From Pelagibacterium limicola (lineage in GTDB: Bacteria > Pseudomonadota > Alphaproteobacteria > Rhizobiales > Devosiaceae), in contig NZ_JADQDB010000003.1 in the NCBI RefSeq assembly GCF_015694405.1, forward strand, positions 62,001 to 126,000: a stretch of 64,000 nucleotides of DNA, given 5' to 3'. Below the pieces are notes generated by a model that saw only the letters and a program-made list of their open reading frames with translations, searched no databases and had not been told where the DNA came from. Positions 27,455 through 34,443 of this stretch are shown piece after piece (positions within the stretch are counted from its first letter, which is position 1; every line of letters starts with the position of its first letter). Both the position numbers and the translations under genes were made by a program.

Positions 27455-27901
27455 ATGTATTCCCATATACTGTTGACGACCGATGGTTCGGAACTCGCCG
27501 CCAAGGGCGTCGAACACGGGCTGGTGCTCGCCAAGGTGCTCGGCGCGAAAGCCACGCTGCTGCTCGTCAACGAGCCCATATCGCTTTCGGATCTGCAAGC
27601 GGCGGCCAATGGCGGAGTCGCCAACCCGCTCGATCGTTACGAGGAACAGATGGAGGCCCGCTTCCGGAAGATATCGGCGCCGACCGAAGAAAAGGCCCGC
27701 GCACTCGGCGTTCCGCTGCAGGTTCTGCGCGAGACGGAGAATGTGCCGGCCGAAGCCATAGTGCGCGCCGCCAAGGAGCATGGCATCGATCTGATCGTCA
27801 TGGCGTCGCACGGCCGCCGGGGCCTGAGCAAGCTTCTGCTCGGCAGCCAGACCGCCGAGGTTCTCGTGCGCACGACCACCCCCGTGCTCGTGGTGCGCTG
27901 A
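27455..27901 (+). CDS. Universal stress protein (UspA family)
   Basis: The 148-residue protein has a single Usp domain with the family opening (SHILLTTDGSELAAKG). The ATP-binding C-terminal pattern is ASHGRRGLSKLLLGS, followed by EVLVRTTTPVLVV. The G-x2-G and GS residues suggest an ATP-binding rather than a UspA-sensu-stricto member. The ATG at 27455 follows CAGGAGG at 27442-27448. The upstream FNR/FixK-type box suggests induction when oxygen falls. Confidence 0.92.
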   Translation: MYSHILLTTDGSELAAKGVEHGLVLAKVLGAKATLLLVNEPISLSDLQAAANGGVANPLDRYEEQMEARFRKISAPTEEKARALGVPLQVLRETENVPAEAIVRAAKEHGIDLIVMASHGRRGLSKLLLGSQTAEVLVRTTTPVLVVR

Positions 27902-27958
27902 AGGCAAACGTCCTTGCGTCCTATTCGGGGTGGAAAGCGGGCAGTCGGCTCTTAGCCT

Positions 27959-27983
27959 GGCAGATCGCGAAGCTGCCCTTTTA
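27959..27983 (+). terminator. Weak terminator-like hairpin after uspA-like gene
   Basis: GGCAG (27959-27963) can pair with CTGCC (27973-27977), followed by CTTTTAG. It lies between two convergent genes. The stem is short, so this is only a candidate. Confidence 0.3.
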
Positions 27984-27988
27984 GAGGC

Positions 27989-28744
27989 TTACTCGGCCAT
28001 CTCTTGCAAGTATTGGTCGACATGCTCACTCCAAAGCGCAGGCTTGAACATCAGTGCATGGCCCATCGGTGCTGCTACAAATTTTCCTTGCCCGCCCGCA
28101 GATTGGAACCTGTCAAAATTCCCTCGGCAATGCGCTATCCGGTAGTACTGATCGTAGCTGCCATGCAGCCATAGGGTCGGAATACCGGCACGTGCGCCAC
28201 GCTCGAAAAGCAGTGGATTGACGATTTCATGGCTCGGGCAACCCCTCCCCAGCCATCCCCCGTTGAAGTTGATCGAGCCGCGAAACGTGTTCGGCCTCAT
28301 CCCGGTATATGCGATGGCCAATATGCCGCCGCGTGACACGCCCCCGATAACCAGCCGTTCCTGGTCTACGTCGGATCGGCTGCGCAGATGGCTGACTACG
28401 GCATCGATGTCCTCAGCGGCTCGCTCGAAGCCCGAGACCGCGATATCAACGTCGCAGGAATAGCCAGATCCATCTGTAGCAAGACCTTCACCGTATCCCC
28501 CGCCAGATTTTCCCCTTCCCCGCCGTTGAGGGAACAGTGCCATCCATCCCCTCTCCACGAAGTAGTTTGCCACGACCGCAGGAGCGACCGTTCTAGAATA
28601 GAGGGATTTGTTCTGCCCCCTTCCGGTCGAGCCATGGTTAAACACGACAGCTGGATGAGGACCTTCGCCCTGGGGCCTCGCGGTAACGATCTCCAAACGA
28701 GCGCCAGGCTCCACTGAGGGGATAAAGGATTTTTCAAGTTTCAT
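27989..28744 (-). CDS. Alpha/beta hydrolase (dienelactone-hydrolase-like)
   Basis: The 251-residue protein has the alpha/beta hydrolase fold. VVFNHGSTG forms the oxyanion region, GGVSRGG holds the nucleophile serine (GxSxG), an aspartate lies in HGSYDQYY and the histidine in MGHALMF. This resembles the prolyl oligopeptidase/dienelactone hydrolase branch; there is no signal peptide. I chose the ATG at 28744, because the stretch upstream to 28834 looks unlike family N-termini. The substrate is unknown. It converges on the UspA gene. Confidence 0.8.
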   Translation of the reverse strand: MKLEKSFIPSVEPGARLEIVTARPQGEGPHPAVVFNHGSTGRGQNKSLYSRTVAPAVVANYFVERGWMALFPQRRGRGKSGGGYGEGLATDGSGYSCDVDIAVSGFERAAEDIDAVVSHLRSRSDVDQERLVIGGVSRGGILAIAYTGMRPNTFRGSINFNGGWLGRGCPSHEIVNPLLFERGARAGIPTLWLHGSYDQYYRIAHCRGNFDRFQSAGGQGKFVAAPMGHALMFKPALWSEHVDQYLQEMAE

Positions 28745-28991
28745 TGAGCCTGCCCCCTGATATCTGCTTACGTCGCAGATATCATTCCGATCAATCGACC
28801 GAAATGGGGTCGACTCCTGCCAATCTTCGATCACGGCACACCGCGCGACCCTATCGGCTTGAACGGGGTGGAGAGCGGACGGGCAAGTTTCAGGCGACTA
28901 CGCCGGGAAAGCTGCCCTTCACATGGCCCACGAGCTTCGTCGGTGATGATGCCTCATGGAATAGTTGGTCGGCTTCGAGTATGCTCCACCC

Positions 28992-29466
28992 ATGGCTTTC
29001 TCTAACCCTCAAGTATACATGAAAGAATTGGTCGGGCCGCTCTGCCGTCGCCTTGAAGCGGAGCCGACCGCCTACGACCTCGCCATTTCATCCTGCATCA
29101 TTCTGTACCACTTCGCGGATGTGGTGGCCCACGTTCGGGGCCGTACAGTACATGACGTCTCGGAGGAGATCGCGGCGAAGGTCCCCGATTTCCACACGAT
29201 TCGGGCCATTGCCAACGCAGGCAAGCACGTCGAGCTAACCCGCCATCCGAAGTCCGGACTGGTGGGACTTCGTGCTGAGCACCTGGTTAGGGGAAAGGGG
29301 GCAACATTTTTGCGACGGATCCTATTTGGTAGGCAATGTCACTTGGTCCGACATGCCTGAGGCGGTCGTTGTGAAAACGCCGGATGGTCAACTGCACGAT
29401 GTGCCAAACCTGTGCGCGCGCGTTTTCAGAGCCCTCTGCTCCCACACCGAGCTTTTCCAAGTCTGA
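28992..29466 (+). pseudogene. Frameshifted small protein of unknown function
   Basis: Two overlapping frames together read as one 157-residue protein. The first (from ATG 28992) contains SSCIILYHFADVVAHVRG and IRAIANAGKHVELTRHP. The second carries on as CDGSYLVGNVTWSDMPEAVV and ends at 29466. Removing one base from the five-T run at 29307-29311 (or the five-G run at 29297-29301) joins them cleanly. The histidine and NAxKH pattern resembles small all-helical proteins of unknown function often found in accessory regions. It may be a broken gene, a sequencing error or a programmed frameshift. It lies 189 bp before the OLD-family gene. Confidence 0.55.
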
Positions 29467-29587
29467 CGCGCAGATACGCCATTCCAGCAAATACTCTTAC
29501 CGGCGGCCATCGGTTGGTCGGTGTTGATTTCCTGCCGATCTTCCCACTTGACTGATCAGAATAGGTCAGCAGGTCGTAAGTCTTGCC

Positions 29588-29602
29588 GTTCGACTTCTGT
29601 TC
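29588..29602 (+). promoter_or_regulatory. LexA-type box upstream of OLD-family gene
   Basis: GTTC-N7-GTTC is the alphaproteobacterial LexA (SOS) consensus. It lies 53 bp before the OLD-family start. At about 60% GC I estimate one or two chance matches per 64 kb over both strands, so position is the main support. Confidence 0.5.
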
Positions 29603-29655
29603 CTTCATAGATGCTGTGGGCAAATACCGACCGGCAAAGAAACAGGGGGCGTGAG

Positions 29656-31623
29656 ATGAAGCTGAAGCAGTTCAGAGTCCGCGAGTTCCGCAGCATCTGG
29701 GACTCGGGGAAGATTGAGGTCGATAATCAGACCACCTGTTTCGTTGGGAAAAACGAGGCGGGCAAGACCACAATCTTAGACGCGCTGTATCGGACGAATC
29801 CAATTCGTGCGAAGGACGCAGTTTTTGATGAAACCTATGATTATCCGAAGCGTGAGGTGGAGGACTACCGTTTCGCAGTCGAGAAGGGTGAGCGGGACGA
29901 GGCTGTCGTCGTAAGTTGTACTTACGAACTTGAGCAGAATGATTTCGACGCGATAAGCGAAGTTTTCGGACCTAAAGCCTTTATCGCGCCGACCTTCACC
30001 CGCGATTGCTACTACGGCAAGAATTCCAGCATGGGCTACCTCAGTTGCGACGAAGCGGCTGCGCGGAAGCACCTTGCCAACAATTCAGCTCTGACGGACG
30101 ATTTGAAGGCCCAGCTACTTGGAGCGGCGGACTGGCAGGCATTTTCCACGGCGCTCGATGAGGCAGAGGCTACCGACGCTGTCACGGCGCTCAAGTCGCT
30201 CGTCGCCAAGGTGATTAAGAGCGGAAGCGTTCGTTCTTACATCTATCACAATCTGATTTGGCCTCGGGTGCCAAAGTTCCTTTACTTCGATGAGTACTAT
30301 CAAATGGAGGGCCAAGCCAACCTGAATGCCCTCATCACGCGCGAGGATAGTGGAGACCTTCTGGATTCGGACTACCCACTCATCGGACTCATCAATCTCG
30401 CCCGCCTCGACCATCGCAAGCTCGTGTCCACCAACAACACGACCGAACTCAAGAACAAGTTGGAGGGTGCGGGCAACCACCTAACCCAACGCATCGTTAA
30501 GTACTGGTCGCAGAATCGGCACATTCAGATGCGCTTCGACGTGCGCGATGCCCGCGCCGAGGACCCTGAGGGCATGCGGGAGGGTGTGAATGTCTGGGGC
30601 GAGGTTTACGACACCGTGCACTGGGCCACGACCCCGCTGCGGAATCGCTCGCGTGGGTTTGTCTGGTTCTTCTCGTTCCTCGCTTGGTACGAAGATGTAA
30701 AGCGTAAGGGTGAGAACGTGATTCTGCTTCTCGATGAGCCTGGCTTGTCGTTGCACGGCCGCGCCCAAGCCGACCTATTGAGGTACTTCGACGCTGAGTT
30801 GTCGGGACACCAGCTTCTCTACACCACGCACTCACCGTTCATGATCGACTCGACCAAGTTCGGGCGCGTGCGCATTGTGCAGGACTTGGGAATCGACGCC
30901 ACTGAAGCCCTGCCCAAAGATGAGGACGGGACAAAAGTGCTGGCTAACGTGTTCGACGCCACGGACGACAGCCTGTTCCCGTTACAGGGTGCTCTGGGGT
31001 ACGAAATCCAACAGACTCTATTTATAGGCCCCAACTCACTGGTCGTAGAGGGCGTCGCCGATATGCTCTACCTCCGCGCAGTGTCTGCACAGCTGGAGCG
31101 TGAAGGTAGGACTGGCTTGTCGGAGGACTGGGTCATCACTCCGGTGGGTGGAAGCGGCAAGGTCCCGACGTTCGTTGCCATGCTTGGCTCCCAAAAGGGC
31201 ATGAACGTGGCCACGCTGCTGGACATTCAGAACAGCGACAAGCAGCTCATCGAAGACCTCTACAAGAAGAAGCTGCTCACCAAGAAGCAGGTTTCGACCT
31301 ACGCCGACTTCACCGGTACCGTCGAGGCAGACGTGGAGGACATGTTCGACCGTGCCTTCTACATCGACCTGGTGAACGGGGAGTTCGTTGGGCAACTGCC
31401 TGAGAAGATCACTAAGACCAAGCTAAACGCGAAGGAGCCTCGCACCCTGCGGGCCATTGAGGCTTGGTTGGCGGACAATCCGATGAAGTCCGGCTCCTTC
31501 GGGCACTACCGCCCGGCGCGCTACTTCACCGAGCAGCTAGACAAGCTGTGGCCCAAGGTTTCAGACGAAACGAAGGACCGCTTTGAGGCGGCGTTCAAGC
31601 ATTTGAACGGGCTGCTGCGTTAG
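29656..31623 (+). CDS. OLD-family AAA ATPase / TOPRIM endonuclease
   Basis: The 655-residue protein has an SMC/RecF-like ATPase with Walker A GKNEAGKTT at residues 31-39 and Walker B VILLLDEPGLSLHG near 360. A C-terminal TOPRIM domain follows, with its glutamate in LVVEGVADMLYLRA and aspartates in ATLLDIQNSDK. This is the layout of OLD (overcoming lysogenization defect) nucleases, several of which act in phage defence. No UvrD-type helicase or other partner follows, so it is a solo (class 1-like) member. I chose the ATG at 29656 after AGGGGGCGTGAG. Its only intact neighbours are housekeeping genes, and a LexA-type box precedes it. DNA cleavage and defence are inferred. Confidence 0.85.
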   Translation: MKLKQFRVREFRSIWDSGKIEVDNQTTCFVGKNEAGKTTILDALYRTNPIRAKDAVFDETYDYPKREVEDYRFAVEKGERDEAVVVSCTYELEQNDFDAISEVFGPKAFIAPTFTRDCYYGKNSSMGYLSCDEAAARKHLANNSALTDDLKAQLLGAADWQAFSTALDEAEATDAVTALKSLVAKVIKSGSVRSYIYHNLIWPRVPKFLYFDEYYQMEGQANLNALITREDSGDLLDSDYPLIGLINLARLDHRKLVSTNNTTELKNKLEGAGNHLTQRIVKYWSQNRHIQMRFDVRDARAEDPEGMREGVNVWGEVYDTVHWATTPLRNRSRGFVWFFSFLAWYEDVKRKGENVILLLDEPGLSLHGRAQADLLRYFDAELSGHQLLYTTHSPFMIDSTKFGRVRIVQDLGIDATEALPKDEDGTKVLANVFDATDDSLFPLQGALGYEIQQTLFIGPNSLVVEGVADMLYLRAVSAQLEREGRTGLSEDWVITPVGGSGKVPTFVAMLGSQKGMNVATLLDIQNSDKQLIEDLYKKKLLTKKQVSTYADFTGTVEADVEDMFDRAFYIDLVNGEFVGQLPEKITKTKLNAKEPRTLRAIEAWLADNPMKSGSFGHYRPARYFTEQLDKLWPKVSDETKDRFEAAFKHLNGLLR

Positions 31624-31635
31624 CAGCTAAAGAAC

Positions 31636-31656
31636 GACGGCTTTCGGACAGCCGTC
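31636..31656 (+). terminator. Hairpin after OLD-family gene
   Basis: GACGGCT (31636-31642) pairs with AGCCGTC (31650-31656) around a seven-base loop, 12 bp past the stop. No T run follows, so termination is likely but not certain. Confidence 0.45.
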
Positions 31657-32211
31657 AGTGATCACGGGATGACAGAGATTGCGTCGAAAGCGGAAACCAG
31701 TACAACGCAACAATTCTTATCCCCGCCCTCTCCACTCGCGCCATACTGCCCTCACGACCCCGCGCCGAACGCATGCGCAACGAACGTGTGGCGGGAGGTT
31801 GGATGGAAGGGTTCAGGGCGGATTACCCCCTGGGCCGGCCCAGACAACCGCGTCGGTCCGGGTCCGATGGGAGTCGTCCCAGCGGAGGTCCAAAGCGGAC
31901 GGATGGCCGGATGTGGATAACATGTGAGGGGTGCGGGCCAGAAGAACGGTCCCGTGTGACTCTCCCACGTCGCACCGGGGAAACCCGGAGGGGCAGCGGG
32001 AGCCATTGGCTCCCAACAATCCCCAGCCCGAGCAAGCCGCCATAAGCCTAAAATCCCGGATGCCTGGGGCGATGATCGCTTCATACTAGACTAAAAGAGT
32101 GCGGAGCGTTCATCGCCCCATGCCTGTTCGACTGCCATCATCCCCCGAGGCTCAACGCCATCGGGCGCTTGGACGCGCCTGCATGAGAGGCCCCCCCATT
32201 TCCCACCCCTC

Positions 32212-32239
32212 GTCATCCTCGGGCTCGACCCGAGGACCC
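32212..32239 (+). repeat. CCTCGGG palindromic repeat, copy 1
   Basis: GTCATCCTCGGG-CTCGA-CCCGAGGACCC: the core CCTCGGG (32217-32223) pairs perfectly with CCCGAGG (32229-32235). Elements beginning GTCATCCTCGGG and closing CCCGAGGA are widespread between genes in Hyphomicrobiales genomes. Confidence 0.7.
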
Positions 32240-32304
32240 ATGAGGTGCCGCAACAACGCAGAGGAGCGCCAACTGTTTGCCCACAAGCCCTCCACCCCAC
32301 TGCC

Positions 32305-32332
32305 GTCATCCTTGGGCTCCGCCCGAGGACCC
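32305..32332 (+). repeat. CCTCGGG palindromic repeat, copy 2
   Basis: This copy has the same GTCATCC start and CCCGAGGACCC end as copy 1, with CTTGGG in place of CTCGGG in the left arm. It faces copy 3 in inverted orientation about 60 bp away. Confidence 0.7.
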
Positions 32333-32390
32333 GCCATGCGGCTCCAGCATCAGGGAGGACACGCTTCCACCGGTGCAAGCGAAACCATTG

Positions 32391-32419
32391 CGGACCCTCG
32401 GGTGGAGCCCAAGGATGAC
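32391..32419 (-). repeat. CCTCGGG palindromic repeat, copy 3 (inverted)
   Basis: Read on the minus strand this is GTCATCCTTGGG-CTCCA-CCCGAGGGTCCG, nearly identical to copy 2. Copies 2 and 3 therefore form a large inverted pair that could fold into one extended hairpin with a 58-base interior. Confidence 0.7.
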
Positions 32420-32504
32420 GATTTGAGTTTTAGGCCACGAATGGAGACAATCGATGCCGCAGTACGGGAAGGAGGAGCATCGCGACGACCCCGTGCAGAG
32501 CCTG

Positions 32505-32525
32505 CCCTCGGGCGCGACCCGAGGG
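32505..32525. repeat. CCTCGGG palindromic repeat, copy 4 (core only)
   Basis: CCCTCGGG-CGCGA-CCCGAGGG is a perfect 8-bp-arm palindrome that lacks the GTCAT flank of the other copies. Confidence 0.6.
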
Positions 32526-32803
32526 TTTTCGCGCGCCCCGTCGGAGGGCCAGTGAAAGTCATAGGGCGCAGCCCGCCGGCGCGAGGCCAAAAGATCGAGC
32601 CCGTCATGATTTTCTCGGTGCGGCCCGTGAGACAAAACAACATGCGACAGAACACCCCCAGTTTCTCCTTGCCTTCCGGCCCTCTCCGCTATACACACCG
32701 CCTCGTATTCGTTTGGCCGGGGGCTGAACGGAGGGTTCGGCTTTGCCGGATAAGACCTTTTGGATTTGGGTCTGGCCTCCCGTGTTCCCGCTCTTGAAGT
32801 AGA

Positions 32804-32835
32804 ACCTTTGCTGCCTTTTCCGAAGGCTTCAAAGA
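32804..32835 (+). promoter_or_regulatory. Candidate structured leader of rpsF operon
   Basis: CTTTG (32805-32809) and GCCTT (32813-32817) pair with AAGGC (32823-32827) and CAAAG (32830-32834), giving a two-part stem with a UUCCG loop, about 50 bases before rpsF. S6-S18 complexes are known to bind a leader structure with an exposed CCG in many bacteria, and this hairpin exposes CCG. The match to that motif is unproven. Confidence 0.3.
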
Positions 32836-32887
32836 GGCTCCGCGCCGATGGGTACGTGTTGATTCAACGCTTGAGGAAAGGCTTTCC

Positions 32888-33277
32888 ATGCCCCTTTACG
32901 AGCACATCTTTCTGTCGCGCCAGGACGTGTCCGCGCAGCAGGTTGAAGATCTGACCAAGACCTATACCGACCTTCTCGCTGAAAACGGCGGCAAGGTCGC
33001 CAAGTCGGAATACTGGGGCGTCAAGTCGCTCTCGTACCGCATCAACAAGAACCGCAAGGCGCACTACACGCTGCTCAACATCGAAGCCCCGGCTGCCGCC
33101 GTTGCCGAGATGGAGCGCCAGATGCGCATCAATGAAGACGTGCTGCGTTTCATGACCATCCGCGTGGATGCCCATGAAGACGGCCCGTCGGTGATGATGC
33201 AGAAGCGTGACCGTGACGACCGTCCCGAGCGCGGTGGCCCCGGTGGCGACCGTCCGCGCGGCCCGCGCCGTTTCTAA
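32888..33277 (+). CDS. rpsF: 30S ribosomal protein S6
   Basis: S6 binds the platform of the 30S subunit as a heterodimer with S18. The 129-residue protein has the typical opening [15 protein letters not shown] and [19 protein letters not shown]. The C-terminal tail is rich in Arg, Gly and Pro ([19 protein letters not shown]), an extension common in alphaproteobacteria. It starts the rpsF-rpsR-rplI operon. Confidence 0.98.
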   Translation: MPLYEHIFLSRQDVSAQQVEDLTKTYTDLLAENGGKVAKSEYWGVKSLSYRINKNRKAHYTLLNIEAPAAAVAEMERQMRINEDVLRFMTIRVDAHEDGPSVMMQKRDRDDRPERGGPGGDRPRGPRRF

Positions 33278-33297
33278 GGCCTGAGGAGTACTGACAC

Positions 33298-33552
33298 ATG
33301 GCTATTCGTGATCTCACCACCTCGCAGGCCCGCCGTCCTTTCCAGCGCCGCCGCAAGACCTGCCCGTTCTCGGGCGCCAACGCGCCGGCCATCGACTATA
33401 AGGATGTCCGCCTGCTTCAGCGTTATGTTTCCGAACGCGGCAAGATCGTGCCTTCGCGCATCACCGCCGTTTCGGCCAAGAAGCAGCGTGAGCTGGCCCG
33501 CGCCATCAAGCGCGCCCGCTTCCTGGGCCTCCTGCCCTACGCCGTGAACTAA
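33298..33552 (+). CDS. rpsR: 30S ribosomal protein S18
   Basis: The 84-residue protein is the S6 partner on the 30S platform. It shows [20 protein letters not shown], then [20 protein letters not shown] and the basic C-terminus [14 protein letters not shown]. It lies 20 bp after rpsF with a GAGG ribosome site. Confidence 0.98.
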   Translation: MAIRDLTTSQARRPFQRRRKTCPFSGANAPAIDYKDVRLLQRYVSERGKIVPSRITAVSAKKQRELARAIKRARFLGLLPYAVN

Positions 33553-33641
33553 AGCGGCGTCATCCGTTGGGGATGCGGAATGGTCTGCATCCTCTAACCG
33601 TTCCTCCCAAAACAGGAGCGGGACAGCATTGGAGAAATACA

Positions 33642-34223
33642 ATGAAAGTTATCCTGCTTGAACGCGTCGGCCGCCTCGGCGGTATCGGCGACGAAGTATC
33701 CGTAAAGGACGGCTTCGCCCGCAACTTCCTGCTTCCGCAGGGCAAGGCGCTTCGCGCCTCGGAAGGCAACCGCGCCAAGTTCGAGACCGAACGCCAGACC
33801 ATCGAAGCCCGCAATGCCGAGCGCCGCTCGGAAGCGGAAAAAGCCGGATCTTCGCTCGACGGCAAGACTGTCGTCATGGTCCGTCAGGCTGGCGAGACCG
33901 GCCAGCTTTACGGCTCGGTTTCTGCCCGCGACATCGCCGACGCGCTTGTTGCCGATGGCGAGAAGGTCGAACGCAACCAGATCGATCTCGGCGCGCCGAT
34001 CAAGACCGTTGGCCTGCATATCGTGGCCATCCAGCTGCACGCCGAAGTGACCGTTTCGGTTACCGTCAACGTCGCCCGCTCGGCGGATGAGGCGGAACGC
34101 CAGGCAAAGGGCGAAAACCTTGCCCGCAAAGACTATAACGACGAGGAAGAGGCTTTTGTCTCCCTCGCCGATATGGACGAGGACGAGTACGCTGCGGCCG
34201 AAGAAGAAGAGCCTGCTGCGTAG
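33642..34223 (+). CDS. rplI: 50S ribosomal protein L9
   Basis: L9 bridges the L1 stalk base with a long helix. The 193-residue protein starts [20 protein letters not shown] and is about 45 residues longer than the Escherichia coli protein. The extra length is a highly acidic C-terminal tail ([20 protein letters not shown]), usual in this class. The ATG at 33642 follows GGAGAAA. A small hairpin (GGATGC 33571-33576 with GCATCC 33587-33592) lies in the 89-bp leader after rpsR. Confidence 0.97.
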   Translation: MKVILLERVGRLGGIGDEVSVKDGFARNFLLPQGKALRASEGNRAKFETERQTIEARNAERRSEAEKAGSSLDGKTVVMVRQAGETGQLYGSVSARDIADALVADGEKVERNQIDLGAPIKTVGLHIVAIQLHAEVTVSVTVNVARSADEAERQAKGENLARKDYNDEEEAFVSLADMDEDEYAAAEEEEPAA

Positions 34224-34249
34224 GCTTTGAAGCCAACCGACACAATTTG

Positions 34250-34281
34250 AGGCCGGACTGCCAAGTCCGGCCTTCTTTTTT
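34250..34281 (+). terminator. Intrinsic terminator of rpsF-rpsR-rplI operon
   Basis: GGCCGGACT (34251-34259) pairs perfectly with AGTCCGGCC (34264-34272) around GCCA. It is followed by TTCTTTTTT. Confidence 0.95.
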
Positions 34282-34319
34282 GTCCGAATTATCCCCATAA
34301 TTCCCACTGGCTTTCCACC

Positions 34320-34421
34320 GAGTCGAATTTGCCGTGGTGGATCAAAATTTTCGCCTTGGAATCACCCGGATTCGAGCTTGGCGATTGCAAGCCCAAACCA
34401 TCGCGTTAAGACCTTTTTAAC
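34320..34421 (+). promoter_or_regulatory. CtrA-type site and three GANTC sites upstream of dnaB
   Basis: TTAA-N7-TTAAC at 34406-34421 is a perfect CtrA full site ending 22 bp before the dnaB start. GANTC sites for CcrM methylation lie at 34320-34324 (GAGTC), 34359-34363 (GAATC) and 34369-34373 (GATTC). Together they resemble alphaproteobacterial cell-cycle promoters. Function is inferred. Confidence 0.6.
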
Positions 34422-34443
34422 GCATCAGGACACCGACACCACC

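Larger units (their letters stand above)
31657..32797. other. Non-coding, palindrome-rich interval
   Basis: This 1.1-kb stretch has no convincing gene. Open frames in it lack ribosome sites and are made of repeat sequence. It contains a perfect 14-bp palindrome at 31830-31843 (CTGGGCCGGCCCAG), a hairpin at 31998-32014 (GGGAGCC-ATT-GGCTCCC), and a family of CCTCGGG palindromic repeats between 32212 and 32525 that are listed separately. It separates the accessory OLD gene from the ribosomal protein operon and looks like an accumulation site for small palindromic elements. Confidence 0.6.

Noticed and set aside
29426-29623. 65-codon open frame on the minus strand beside the OLD gene
   Set aside because: It overlaps the 3' end of the frameshifted gene and the LexA-type box, has no good ribosome site and resembles no known family.
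29656-31623. Gabija or PARIS defence system
   Set aside because: No UvrD-type GajB or AriB-like partner follows. The gene is a solo OLD protein.
32099-32797. 232-codon open frame in the repeat interval before rpsF
   Set aside because: It runs through all four palindromic repeats, has no ribosome site and a composition unlike a protein.
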